DNA from: Marsupella aquatica
Lineage: Eukaryota; Marchantiophyta
DNA: 64,000 nucleotides
Assembly (NCBI GenBank): GCA_973895155.1
Contig: OZ316895.1
Span: 6,882,001-6,946,000 of the forward strand
Direction: 5' to 3'
This document shows positions 24,584-35,715 of this stretch, in pieces. The position numbers and the translations under genes are program-made. Every line of letters starts with the position of its first letter. Position 1 is the first letter of the stretch. The notes beneath the pieces were generated by a model, which was not told the DNA's origin, made no database searches, and worked only from the letters and a program-made list of their open reading frames with translations.

Positions 24584-25200
24584 GCGGGTGGTCGGCGACC
24601 GTATCTCTTTCAATGTGTCGCCAAATCCGGATCTATAAAGAGCATTGGAAAGATCTGGTCAAGGCGAGTAAAATCGATATAAAACACTCGGGAAACAGAG
24701 GTGTATTAAGAAAGATACGGCCTGGTTAGTGTGTCGGGTTAACTTGTGGCCGGAATTAGCGGGTTTGGCTTCGGTTTCGGGTTAACCTAAGCTTGGCCAC
24801 GGCTTAGCTTAGGTCAGCCCGGCTTCAGCTTAGGCTTAGCCCGAGTTTGGGTTAGCCTGACCTCGGGCCCGGGTTAGCATAGGTCAGCTCGGGTTTAGGC
24901 TCAGACTAGAGGCTAGCAGACTAGCGGCTAGCGGATAACAGACTAGCGGACTAGCGGATAGCAGACTAGCAGACTAGCGAATAGCAGACTAGCGGACTAG
25001 CGACTAGCGGACTAGCAGACTAGCGGATAGCAGACTAGCGGACTAGCGGCTAGCAGGCTAGCAGACTAGCAGACTAGCGGGTAGCAGATTAGCCAGAGGC
25101 CACGGGTTAGCTCTACTCGGGCTAGATAGGATAGCTTGGTTAGCCAAACTCGGGTTAGCTATGTAACTCAGGTTAGCGCAACAGTGCATACCCCCTCTCG
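24584..25200. repeat. GC-rich ttagc/ctagcg minisatellite region
   Basis: First a degenerate run built on cgggttagc(c/t) and cttagcttaggtcagc (about 24730-24900), then a dense array of 8-10 bp words gactagcgg, gactagcag and ggatagca (about 24905-25095). No coding signal. It begins at the copia insertion point, so the repeat was the target or neighbour. Confidence 0.8.
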
Positions 25201-26895
25201 GTTGCGGGGGCATAACTTTCTCTGTATTTGCCCAAATTGGCTATAATTGACCTCGTTGGAAAGAGGAGCTCAAGCCGATTCCAACGCTGCTATCCACGCA
25301 GCAAATGGTTGAATAGAGAAATCTGGAGAGGAGGTGCAAGCTCGAAAAAATTGTGGAGGAGGGCCAAATCCGAAATACATAGTCAGTTTGAGATAGAAAT
25401 AAAGTTGCGAGTTAGGGTTTAGTAGTTAGATATAGTGGTGGCTCTGTTAGGGCTAGGATGGGGCGCCAACAACGTAACATCCACCCATTTGGGCTTAGTG
25501 TGAGAGTATATAGGGCAGCCCCCCGGTAGAGGCAGGGGGGGACTTCAGTTGTGTGATCTCACGTAGACTGAGCATCAGGGAGGAGCTCTGTGCAAGCAAG
25601 GCTGGACTTGGACGTCGTGTGTTGGGGAGAGCTGGGTTGTGCTATTACTCAGGGAGTAATCAGCCAAGCTTCACAACAACGGTTTGCCAGGTTTCCGAGC
25701 TGGATTGTGGCTCTTTCTAGTGGGCAGCACAACTGGGTTCTTTTCCCCCTATACATAGCCTTGGTGATAGGTGACGTATTGGTGATTGTAAACTGTGGGG
25801 AGGATTTTGATTGCATTTACGATGAGCACAGTAGGGAGGCTGAGACACTGATCGAGGTGCAGCAGGAGGAGCATTTACAGTTCAGTTTGGCAAGGCTACG
25901 TGATCCATGGGGAGTCCCGGCCTTTGTCTGGTAGAGAGCACTAAGGGATTTATGGCCAGAGCTGAGCTTGCAGGGCAAGCATGAGGCCAGGCCTCATTGC
26001 AGTCTGGGGTAGATCGCCGTTAGACCTGGTACCAGCTTTGAAGTTGAGTCAACTGTGCATGCGTAACTTGACATTCTGAAATGGAGGTGTGAGATCTGTA
26101 TGTGCCCCCAAGAATGAAGTGCAGTGAAGGAGGTTGAGTTCAGGATTGAGTTTGCAAGGCAAGTACGGGATTGATTCGAGTCCAATCTGCCGTCGCAATC
26201 TGGAGTGAGCCAGGCTCAGGTTCTCGATTGAGCTTGCATGGCAAGCACGGGGCTTGCGGGGCAAGCACGTCGCAATCTGGAGTAGACAGCCTTCGGGACT
26301 ATTGTTTGAATCAAGTGTTCTCAGTGAACTATTGTGCACATTGTTGAATCTAATTGAGTTTTCCTCTCAGGCCTCATTTCTCTCATGGATGTGTGTGTGT
26401 GTGAGGCAATCTGAGTGTATGATGGGACTAGCAGCGCCACTGAGAGGTGTACCGGGTGCATTGAAGTGGGTTGGGTGAGGGCTATCATAACTCTGATTGC
26501 TGGGAGTGGAATGGCAGAGTGGTGGGGCAATGGCTTAGAAGTCCCTAAGTCGGGAATCAGTCAGAGTCACTGGTTTATGGGTACATTCCGGTGGCAAAAT
26601 AGAAACATACCTATGGCAGTAAGCATACGTATAGACATATGCGCACCGTAGCGCTAGGCCCTGTGTGTACGGGCCCGACATGAAGACCCCCTTCTCACCA
26701 GAACTATCATGAGTGCAAGAGCTGATTCCCAACCTTGGTCCTTTGGGATTGAGCTTGGGTGATGTGTGACAGAGTCTTGCTATGATAGTATGGCGTTAAG
26801 GGGATAAACCGGTGTATACCAGCCTTCACAACATCCCTCCGTGATCCTCAGGTACAAGGAGATAGTTTTGGCACCCAATAGTGACAGCTTTGGTG
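25201..26895. other. Repeat-derived region with TATA-like motif
   Basis: No ATG-initiated gene can be supported. A TATA-like gagtatatagggc lies at 25505-25517. Four copies of a short palindromic word, gcttgc-(a/g)ngg-caagca and variants, occur between about 25966 and 26275. The layout suggests an old LTR or promoter, but I cannot find matching ends. Confidence 0.35.
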
Positions 26896-27135
26896 TCAAG
26901 ACCCAATGTCAACCGCTTGACACTGCACTACCCACTTCTTGATTTTAATGCGATGCCCAGGGATCTGAATTCCAGATTCCTTCAAGAGGCTATCAATCTC
27001 CTCCTCCGAACACATGAAGATGGAGCCATCTATGCCATTGTCAACAAACGTCTTCACATATTTTTTGCACTTAAGGAATTTGGCAACTGCAGAGCCAACT
27101 TCTCTTTCAGACATGGAAGGTAGAGAAGTCGACAT
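26896..27135 (-). CDS. Small SAM (sterile alpha motif) domain protein
   Basis: Single ATG-initiated frame of 79 codons on the minus strand. Residues about 10-68 resemble a SAM fold: an EVGSAVAKFL helix, KKYVKTFVDNGIDG (the usual Y..F...gIDG core), EEEIDSLLKESGI, and a closing GHRIKIKKWV helix. SAM domains mediate protein-protein or RNA contacts. The frame holds little more than the domain, so it may be a standalone adaptor, a first exon, or a domain captured by a repeat element. The surroundings are repeat-rich with no other gene nearby. Family call from motif pattern only. Confidence 0.55.
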   Translation of the reverse strand: MSTSLPSMSEREVGSAVAKFLKCKKYVKTFVDNGIDGSIFMCSEEEIDSLLKESGIQIPGHRIKIKKWVVQCQAVDIGS

Positions 27136-29730
27136 GTTCTCTGAAGTTTAGAGAACCAAAATTGCACACACTAAACAACGAAACTTAGTGGCAAGCACTC
27201 ACTCAATAGATACTCGCATCTAGTTCACTCGCACTGGTGGAGTCACAAGCAAACTTAGTGGATCAGCGCTCATCCGATTCTTAATCAAGATCACTCAAAG
27301 CACATACTACCTAGCAGGAACGTAAAGTCCTCCCTCCCTCAAAACTGTGAATATGGAATTACAATGCCACTAGCACTGAGATATGCTGATGACTCACGCT
27401 GAAATAAATTGATCAAATTATAGCCTGAATTACAGCTGCCCTCAAATTACAGGCTGCAGCTATCGATCTTGGCATATCCATCGACCAGTACTTGCATGTA
27501 GGTGGCGGGAGTACATGGGGATCAGAAACAAATTGTTCACAGAGAATTTAAAAATCCAAATTTCAAACATTGAGAAGAGGCGGTAAGTTTGATTCTGAGG
27601 AAGACATGAGAGAGCGGCAGCCATAGCCCCTAGTACAATTTAAAAATCTTGAAAGAAAGATTCTAAGAAGGCATGAGAGGCGCGCCGGCACGCGCACCTT
27701 ATCAGGATTTAATTCTGAAGAAGGCATGAGAGAGCCGCGCCCATTCCTAATCAGAATCTTGATTTGAAAATCTTGAATTTTTGATTCAATGCATTGGAAA
27801 GAGGCGTACATGTTTGATTCTCACCAAGTGTGACAACCATCTAAATATGGGCCTTCAAAGTGAAAATTGATTTTTCTTCAAGTTATCCAGGCGCAAGGTG
27901 TGTTTGATTCTCAAGTTGGCGCCATTGTTGATGTATATATGAACCTTAAAGAATCTGGATGACTTGCCTGAATGACGTACATTCATAAAAGCGTTGCTAT
28001 TCTCCGATAGTAAATAGTTAAGCAGGGCAGCCGACAATTTAGTTGAACAAGCCCATGTACAACACTATCATCTCTGTTTACCCGTAGTACAACCTTGCAT
28101 TCATAAAAGCCTAGGTAGGTGTTCTACGATAGTTAATAGCTGAGCGGGGCAGCCGACAATTAAGCTAGTCCATGTACATCAGTATCATCTGTCCATGTAC
28201 ATGTACATCAGTATTCACCGATCTCAACTCTGTGTACCCGTAGTCCCACCAAGTTCCTGCAATTTAGGGAACTTTTAGATAAACGTGCCCATGTTGCGAG
28301 GTCATTGCCTACCATGCAGCCCTGGCCATTTGTTTGACCACTGAGGAAGAAAGTAACCAGCGAGTTGCCCATGTATGTGCAGCCAAAATTGGCTTTCACG
28401 GTGGGACCCATGAACTCTATAATGGAGAATGGCCCTCACTCTCTGTCCGCTAATCTCAATCCTTTGGCCCTCGCTTTGGCCTTGACTCATCCAACTGTCA
28501 TGGCACCACACAGTTGTAGCCTCTGGCTTGTGGAAAGTTAAATATTAGGTCCTCATCAACAAATTTAAAGTGGAGATATAAGCTGAAGGAGACAAACAAA
28601 AAATGGCCCTAAGTCTAAACTCCCCCCCCCCCCCTCTTTGGAAAATTAAGTCTCCCATAGTTGTGTTGTTGATCTATTAAAATTTGTTCATATAACGCTT
28701 AACTTGATCATTAAGTTATATAGAACAGTATTATAAAAATATTAAGCAAGCCAATTAGGTAGATGAAGTTTTGCTGCCAATCCAAAGTATTTGTCTCCCA
28801 TATATAAAGACCGAAAAGGAAAGAAAAAAATACTAGGTGAGGAAAGCACAAAATAGCCCCAGGCAGAACAAACCTCAGACTTGACAATCTATTTTGTAAA
28901 TAAGTTGCTTGGGGTCAAAGATATTTGAAGGAGATCGCAGCCTGTCAGATAGCTGGGACCAGCAGAGGGGAGAAATTAAATAAATAGGATTTGAGTTGTA
29001 AGAGGAGAGATTAAGCTTGGAGTGGGAAAGGGAAATTAAACCAAATTTGATAGAAGGATGGATGCCTGGGAAGAACTTAGTAATTAAGGAAGTAATTAAA
29101 TTGAAACTTTGATAGAATAATATATTGGACCGTAAAGTTCAAGAGAAGGGATCTAGTTACAATAGGTGGAAAATGAATTTTAGTTTTTCCTTTAGAAAGT
29201 CAGTGGGGAGGGTCTAAGAGGTTGTGTATTTACATAGTTTAAATATGCCGATGATAGTACTTAGCATTATATTATTTTGCAGCCTTAGCATGTGCATGCA
29301 TGTTTCAATAATACACATGAATAAATAGTGGAGTGAATACAACGAAACAGTAGTTTTCCACTTACGGTCCTTTAAGCCGGATCAAAAGTATAGAAAGACA
29401 CTGTTTGGATGAAAAACGATTCATCGTAAGGCCAGATTGACTTGGAAATGGCTGGACGTCTCGACTTAGATCTTGAAGACCTCCAGGTGTACCTGTCCAG
29501 TCCGACTCTGAGTCAGAAAGAGGAGTCTACTGTAGGTCTCTCGAGGTGGTCTCATTGTGTCAAATAAATGTATATTGTCAACAGTACTGAATATTCCTGA
29601 CATGTGTTGTGGACCAGGATCAGATAAGTTCATCAGGATGATGATAGATATAAAAAAAGCTGACAATTTTAGTCTTTTAGAGGCTCCCATCGTATCATGC
29701 AGTTAATATCTTCCATGAATGCAGTCCACA
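27136..29730. other. Repeat-rich intergenic stretch
   Basis: No gene supported. Contains three decayed copies of ttctgaagaaggcatgagag (about 27590-27740), a ~110 bp tandem duplication with attcataaaagc and ggggcagccgacaatt (about 27975-28080 and 28090-28200), and a run of about 14 C at 28622. The remainder to 29730 is AT-rich. Confidence 0.45.
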
Positions 29731-29743
29731 AACACGATTTTGG

Positions 29744-29775
29744 ACCGACCGAGAAGTGTGACACACTTCTCATTT
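29744..29775. repeat. Near-perfect palindrome with MITE terminal motif
   Basis: gaccgaccgagaagtgtgac runs straight into acacttctc, so GAGAAGTGTGACACACTTCTC-like sequence forms an inverted repeat with a single central mismatch. The same cgagaagtgtgac word forms the terminal inverted repeat of the MITE at 43535-43950, and a related aacgagaagtgta occurs near 30402. Confidence 0.6.
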
Positions 29776-30042
29776 AGCCCGATTCCATTTTTTTCTAAGG
29801 CAATGCAATCTCCGATAAAACTGCCAAAAAATCAAAAAAACATGAGTTGCCTACATTGCATCGCCGCGGGAATGCAGGGAGCGATACTTGCATTAGGTTT
29901 TACATTCGGTCTGTGAAAAAGTCCGAACTGCGAGTAACTTGGTCCCAAACCACGTAATCGAGGGTCGACCACGCACTAACCCGGGTTAAGGCGGAAAGTA
30001 ACCATGGTTAAGGGGGAAAGTTACCATGGTTAGAGCATCCCC

Positions 30043-30050
30043 TATATAAA
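30043..30050 (+). promoter_or_regulatory. TATA box, first candidate promoter
   Basis: cctatataaagagg, preceded within 70 bp by three palindromes (taacccgggtta, taaccatggtta, ttaccatggtta). No long ORF follows directly; downstream sequence is a leader-like stretch with GATAAATTTATC palindromes. Confidence 0.5.
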
Positions 30051-30178
30051 GAGGAGCGGGCTGCCCATAAAAAGTTTATTTTCGCCGGAGCAAACAACAC
30101 CTCACTCAGAGTGAATACTGAACTCCTATCAAGTCTTGCATTCCTCCCAAGAGACTTGACTCTTTCTCGAGAGAACCC

Positions 30179-31257
30179 GATAAATTTATCGGAACTACCA
30201 TTCCAGTCGAGTATCATCCATGTAAGGTTGACTTGTCATTGGTGTCAATGTCCTGATCCGAGAGGACTGCGATAAATTTATCGCATTTTGCATTCCTCTG
30301 TTGCATTCCTTTGATCCAGTGCGCATTCATTCCATAAATTATATTCAAGGTCCGATAAATTTATCGGAAACACGATTTCAGACCGAACGAGAACTATTTC
30401 CTCTAAACGAGAAGTGTATTTTCATTTTCCGCCGAATCTCGCGAAATTGGCAGTTTTTTTATCAAAAACACGTTTTTGGGGAAATAATGTAATTCATATC
30501 GGAGTTCGGATTGAAACAGCAAATTTAATAATGATCAAAACCAATGAAATTCATGCTAACAAACATTCATATTATCAAGGAACAATTAGATCCAAAAAAG
30601 TTTCTCCTCAACCTCATATTCACGCTCTCCGAAGATATCTGAAAGGTCTTATCTATAAATCCATATCCACGTTTCGAGCCAAGTGCGATAACTGTATCGG
30701 ACTCCGGATTTGAGCCATGAAAGCTCCGACCCAATCTCAGTTTTCTCAGTTTTTGGATATTTACCAAAAATATTTTACATCACAGTCAATAAGAATTACT
30801 GCACGGTTCGTCAAACTTACCTTGTAGTTACCTCCGCAATTGACCAGTTACCTTCGCAAGTGACCATAGTCAACATGCCATTCTTCAACAGCAATGCGCA
30901 GTCCGATAAAATTATCGCGAAAACTACGGGCGACAAAAATACTAGTCGACAATACTAAGATCCTTCGGTTCATCGGTTAAATTTCAAAATTCCTATCCAT
31001 ATGAAGAAAACTCTTTGCAATACCAACATCAGATAAATTTATCGCTTCAATTTCAAAATTGCAACTTCCATATGAAGGAACCACTTTTGCAATACCAACA
31101 TCAGATAAATTTATCGCTTCAATTTCAAATTGCAACTTCCATATGAAGGAACCACTTTTGCAATACCAACATCAGATAAATTTATCGCTTCAATTTCAAA
31201 TTGCAACTTCCATATGAAGGAACCACTTTTGCAATACCAACATCAGATAAATTTATC
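30179..31257. repeat. Cluster of GATAAATTTATC palindromes
   Basis: The exact 12-bp palindrome occurs at 30179, 30271, 30354, 31032, 31104, 31175 and 31246, plus a variant gataaaattatc at 30904. Three copies extend to CCGATAAATTTATCGG or GCGATAAATTTATCGC. Seven exact copies of a 12-mer in 1.1 kb is far above chance and suggests dimeric-protein binding sites. Confidence 0.85.
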
Positions 31258-31270
31258 GCTTCAATTTCAA
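30990..31270 (+). repeat. 71/72-bp tandem repeat, four units
   Basis: Units of gcttcaatttcaaa-ttgcaacttccatatgaagg-aaccacttttgcaatacc-aacatcagataaatttatc, with palindromes spaced 72, 71 and 71 bp apart. The units are nearly identical, so the expansion is recent. It ends about 140 bp upstream of the second TATA box. Confidence 0.9.
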
Positions 31271-31406
31271 AACTATATAATTTTGCCACGATGCACGTGT
31301 GAGAATGAAATTGGAAATCCAAGAAATATACCCTTTTTTGCTATTTTGTCGTTTAGGGTGACAGCCAATCAGAAGTGGACACGTGGGCCAACCCCTCAAC
31401 AGACAC

Positions 31407-31414
31407 TATAAAAG
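31407..31414 (+). promoter_or_regulatory. TATA box for the 31.5 kb ORF
   Basis: cactaTAAAAGGgcc, about 120 bp before the ATG at 31528 and just downstream of the 71-bp palindrome array. Good distance for a plant core promoter. Confidence 0.6.
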
Positions 31415-31527
31415 GGCCACCGCCGATAAGTTTTTGGCGTCATTATCGAGAGTAGAGTTTTGGGAGTTGTGTTCTTGGAGCAACATTCTGTCCGTTGAGC
31501 CTTTCATTTTCCCTGATTGTGGGAGGA

Positions 31528-32559
31528 ATGCAAAGCCTCATAGTATCTCGGATAGCCATGTCTCAATCAGACACAGATTCACCTTCCAGTTTAGTTGAAT
31601 CCTCTCCTTCCAGTTCAGTTGAATCCTCTCCTAATCTTGTCGCTCGCTGTTTGCCAAGTTGCATACTTAAAGCTCTACCTCTCTCACAGCAAATAGTGCC
31701 CGAAATCTCTGACTCAAATTCTGATGCAAGTTCTGGTCCTGAGCCCAGTGCTTACTATGTGTCGCCTAGTAAACCTGAGAAGCGTCGTCTCTTGAGCGTT
31801 CCATCGCCAAGAAATGAGAAACTTTCAATCCCAGGTTTAGGTCCGAGACGTCGCTTCAGGCCATCCATCCCGGGTTATGGAGAGGGTATCCGGCGACCGA
31901 TACGCATATCGCAGTCGGCATTCAAGTCGCCACATTCAACACAAGTTCAACGACGGATCTTTCAGTCTCAGGGTGAGGATCGGGACACAGAAATACAAAG
32001 ACCGATACGGCGATCGGTCTTTGCATTGCCTGGACTGGATGTGCAAGCAAGCGAGGGAATCGGACTGCGAAGTCCAGACTCGGCCCTTTCTTGAATGGTC
32101 CGTGAGAATCGTGGTGAACAAGTGCTCAATTTTCCAGCAGCTCGCGGAGTCGTTGGGACTGCACGTGCGAATCCAGAATCTCCAAGTTCTCAAGGGCGGA
32201 CTATGTATAGAGAGCCACGGAGTCCAATTGTGTTTTCAGATGAGTCAAGTGCATCGGAGGACGAAGATGAGGAAGGAGATAGAGAATCCGATATAATAGC
32301 ACAAGTTGTGTCTGAATGTTTAGAAGGAGCTGTCGAAGAGAATAGTTATAGTTGTCTATTCAGTGCCCCTCTAAATGCGTCAAGGAGATCTATAGAGGAT
32401 GGTAGCTCAGCAGAGAGTGATGCATCTATTCGCGAGGCACCTGAAAGACCCGAAAATGTCATGTGCATTTTTCTCGGTCAATTGAGGTTTAGGGCGACCT
32501 TGGTTTTGGGTAGTGCTCATCAGGAGGCAAGCAAGCTTGCTACAGAGGAGTTGGACTGA
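31528..32559 (+). pseudogene. Disordered Ser/Pro/Arg-rich protein, one in-frame stop
   Basis: ATG 31528 (or 31558) opens a frame that stops at TGA 32092-32094 and continues in the same frame to TGA 32557-32559, 344 codons in all. Low-complexity and probably disordered: an N-terminal VESSPSS/VESSPN duplication, SPSKPEKRR, repeated RRPIRIS/QRPIRRS motifs, then an acidic stretch SASEDEDEEGDRES. No family recognised. Promoter-like TATA 120 bp upstream and the palindrome array make a transposon regulatory protein (TNPA-like) or a virus-like accessory protein possible, but neither is shown. Splicing around the TGA is an alternative to mutation. Confidence 0.5.
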
Positions 32560-33437
32560 GGCCGTAAGGCTTCTCCTTTTGCCATATAGTTTGCTTCTTT
32601 GCAGCCTTCATTTTAGTCCTGCTTGGTGGTTGAGACTACATTGTCCTGCGAGTGGTCAATACCAGGTATTTTGTCAATGCTAAATCCTACTGCTTGTAAT
32701 TACTTTTGTGTGTTGTAATGTGTTCTTCTTGATTGATTTGTTGCTACTATTGTGTGTAGAGCTCTCGTTTAGCTCATGAATGCTTTTGGACCCCTCTGTC
32801 TGTTTTTCTAGCTTTCCAAATGCCATACGCAACGATATTTTTTACCCCATGACTAGGCCCAGCATTCGCTCCTTTTTTCTGCGCCAAAGCAAACTAAAAC
32901 CTCACCTCAATCCCTGAGACTACTCAGTTGCTTTTTAATGCTTTCATTTTCACTTACACTACCCGATGGTCTCAAATTTTGTTTTCAGTTTCAGTGAAGG
33001 GCCTATCTAGCGAGTACCAGCAGCAGCTATCAACCGGATTGAACAGTCAGCTATCAACCGGATTTCAGCTTTAGTGAAGGACAGAGCTGCAACTAAGGTA
33101 GAGCTGCACTCCACACTGGTAGGGACGGGAAGCGTTTTTTTTTCAGTTGAGTTCAGAAGGATAGAGCAACTAATGTACAAGCAAGATGCTAGTTCGATTA
33201 ACTGAGCTGCATCTTGTCATGCCTTGGCCATTTTTCCCTTCTTGGAAGTTTGGTTCTTGTCTCTGCTCTGAGGACAGTGTTGTGCATTATTGTTTGAGCT
33301 CCTCAAGATAGTACCAATCTGTAGAGCAGCATGTAATGCTAGGTTCACCAAGGACCAAGTAGTTTTTACAGAGTCTTGTTTGCTCTGCCTCTCTCCCAAT
33401 CCTGTTTTCTCTTCGGGGGTTTCACTTCCACAAAAAT
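32560..33437. other. 3' flank, nothing firm
   Basis: Contains a tandem cagctatcaaccggatt duplication (33026-33065). A minus-strand frame at 33217-33447 runs out of the left inverted repeat; its first codons align loosely with the small ORF at 41040 but it has no recognised domain. Confidence 0.35.
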
Positions 33438-33660
33438 GGCATATCACGTGCGACGAAGGATAGGGTCATTTTATTGGTTCTAAGGGAAGACTTAAGAATT
33501 TTTGTAGAAGAACAATAGGGTCTTTTAAATTCAATTTTGAGACTTATAAGAATATTAGGGTCTTTTTAATCCAATTTTTAGAATATTCCAAGAATATTCC
33601 AACTTTATAGGGGTTAAAAATAAATATTTTTTCTTACATTTTAGGGGGTCCAAGGCCTAA
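33438..33660 (+). repeat. Long inverted repeat, left arm
   Basis: Pairs with 40820-41045 in reverse complement. Shared landmarks in order: atcacg(t/c)gcga, gatagggt or tatagggt, tttattgg, aatttttgt, aatccaatttt, agaatattcnnggaatattc, aggggttaaaaa. Similarity is moderate with indels, so the arms are old. Confidence 0.65.
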
Positions 33661-33738
33661 AAACGTCGCAAGCGATGGGGAGGTCCCCATATAGTGAGAC
33701 CCCCGAGGTTTTCTCTCCTATGAGATTGTTGTCTTAGC

Positions 33739-34017
33739 TTATTGCGTTTGCGGCTGCTTCCCCTTTGCTTTTCTTCCCCTTTGCAAAGCGTCAGCTGGAG
33801 TTCGGGATTCAGTGAGCCGCATCAGTGGATTGGAACTGCGATAAGGGACGTCATGCATTAGACCTACCCTTTGTGTCCTGAGCAATAGAATAGACTGCAG
33901 CCTGCTTTGAATATTCTCAATCTTGCCTTTTTGAATAAACTTCTCTTTCACTCTGAACACTTTATCCAAGTCTGCTTGACTGATTGCGTTTAACATTTTG
34001 CTGTCTGTGCAGAGCAC
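33739..34017 (-). CDS. Hypothetical minus-strand frame
   Basis: 92 codons ending GRKAKGKQPQTQ, including DLDKVFRVKEKFIQKGK. Basic and helix-prone, but no homologue recognised. It lies between the left inverted repeat and the PHD module, antisense to neither. Could equally be a chance frame. Confidence 0.2.
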   Translation of the reverse strand: MLCTDSKMLNAISQADLDKVFRVKEKFIQKGKIENIQSRLQSILLLRTQRVGLMHDVPYRSSNPLMRLTESRTPADALQRGRKAKGKQPQTQ

Positions 34018-34218
34018 ACATAAACCAGAGCCAAGTTATTTTGGACATTGCTTGTACTCCGTGAGACTGAGGTGGGCAGGATATCTCCTCATTTGCACTC
34101 AAATCTCTTACGTAAGTACACCTTTGTAATATGGAAGGTAATTCTGCAGATCCACACATGACATCAGGCATGGCACGGACTGCTGCTGCCTGGCTGGATC
34201 CATAAAGAGCACCTCCGC

Positions 34219-35715
34219 ATGGATCCCCCTTGTTGTTTTGAATGTGATGAGGGAGGTACTGTTTTGTTCTGCGATGGGCCTTCCAGTCGTCATTTCCATT
34301 ACTTAGTTGATGGGCAGGATTTTGAGGAGCCTGATGGCCATGGGCCTGAGTGCACACCCGTTGCCATTTCTAGAGGGCATGATTGGGCCAAGGAGTGGCT
34401 CTATGACCTCTGTCAATAGAAACGAGGTCGTTGCTTTGCTTGTGGACTACTTGGCCGAACCCTAAAGCCCACTACAGATGAGCCCCTTGTGGTCCAGTGT
34501 GCACAGGATGACTGCTTTTCTTTTTATCATGTGGGATGTCTGCGGACCATATTGAGGGCCAAGGAGTTGCCTCTCATGGGGTACGCAGAGAACTCAGATG
34601 CACATCCCGCTGCTCTTATATGCCCAAGACATTATTGTGATGTGTGTAAGGAGTATGCGGATGGCATTTGGGAATTTATCCAGTGTCGTAGGTGCCCTCG
34701 TGTGTGGTGCAGGGATGAGGGACCAGAGGCAGACAAACACTTGAAGAGAGGGGTGAAGGGTAGAGAAACATGGGATATTGGTCCATGGCGTATGGTGTAC
34801 TGCAATCGCCATGTCATTCCAGAGGGTTCTGATGTGCCACCTCATGATTTCAAATAGATCATAAGCCTTCAGTTGTATAGAAAATACTGCATAGTACAAA
34901 GCATACTGAACTTAAAATGGGCTAAGGACTTATGGAAGTATACTGGACATCAAAATGAACTAGAGGGGTACAGTGGAGCATCTAAGTTTTTGGTTGGATG
35001 AAAATGGAGTGAAGTGTCAAGTTGGATTCAATGGACTAAACTGAAATGGACTAAAGTAGGATGATTGTATGAAATGGACTAAAATGTCTGATTGTATGAA
35101 GTGGGCTAAATTGTCTGATTGTATGAACTGGACTACACTGTCTAATGGACTAAACTAAAATGGACTAAAGTATCTGATTGTATGAAATAGTTAAATGTTA
35201 AATTGTTGCATGAAATTCATTGAAGTGTTGGGTTGGATAAACTATTGCTTCTTGTATTTGTCACAGTAATGCCAAGGACACGCAACAGCTTGGGAGCTGA
35301 CCTTGAAGGCAGAGCTGAGAGGCTACGCCTGAAGCTAAGTGGAATGAGGTTGGTCCCTGCCAGTTTTGCTGTGCAATGGGAGTTTTTGCCTGTACATAGA
35401 GACACGTACAGTCGGCACATTACTCTAGATGCTCCACCCTTGCCCATAGGTTTTTGTATTGTGGCAGTTGATAATGGAGTGGTACAACCAGAGCAGATAT
35501 GCTACTCTGTCTGTATCCACAGTTGTGAGGATTTTTGCCCAAAATGTTGAGTGCGCCCAGGGGATATATATAGGCGGGATGGACACAGTAGGCTGCAGAG
35601 GAGGTGTGCCTGTATAATGTTCCACCATGATGAGCCAGTCTTGGGACCAGGGGTTGAGACTGTTTGCCCTAGAGTAGATCATCACTTAGTGGAGAAAGAC
35701 CAGTATCAATTCTGA
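34219..35715 (+). pseudogene. EDM2-like PHD/zinc-finger module inside the transposon
   Basis: First block 34219-34857: CFECDEGGTVLFCDG...HFH, a TAG at 34417, then in the same frame CFACGLLGRTLK, VVQCAQDDCFSFYHVGCL, ICPRHYCDVCKE, CRRCPRVWCRDEG and VYCNRHVIPEG. This order of C4HC3-type fingers, the CFACG-LG and CRRCP signatures and the closing YC-x-H segment are those of the plant EDM2 PHD cluster (chromatin reader acting at heterochromatic transposons). One ligand of the first finger is Ser (CDGPSS). After a repeat-filled intron, a second block (35267-35715) starts near an AG acceptor, has a TGA at 35548 and further Cys/His pairs (CPKC, CACIMFHH). I do not recognise this second part. Probably a captured host gene segment, or an intrinsic transposon ORF; either way now broken. 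Confidence 0.6.
35026..35195 (+). repeat. ~28-bp intronic tandem repeat
   Basis: Imperfect repeats of tctgattgtatgaa-tggactaaa, about six units, in the putative intron between the two PHD-module blocks. Confidence 0.7.

Noticed and set aside
24730-25180. gggttag words as telomere-type repeat
   Set aside because: Units are irregular (cgggttagc, cttaggtcagc) and not tandem TTTAGGG, so not telomeric.
25590-25934. 114-codon plus-strand frame
   Set aside because: It begins at a non-ATG codon, has no recognised domain and lies in a repeat-derived region.
33114-33134. CACTGGTAGGGACGGG as a CACTA left end
   Set aside because: No reverse-complement partner seen to the right of the transposase genes, so it is not supported as an element terminus.
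33962-34357. 131-codon minus-strand frame
   Set aside because: Antisense to the PHD module, which has clear Cys/His spacing on the plus strand.
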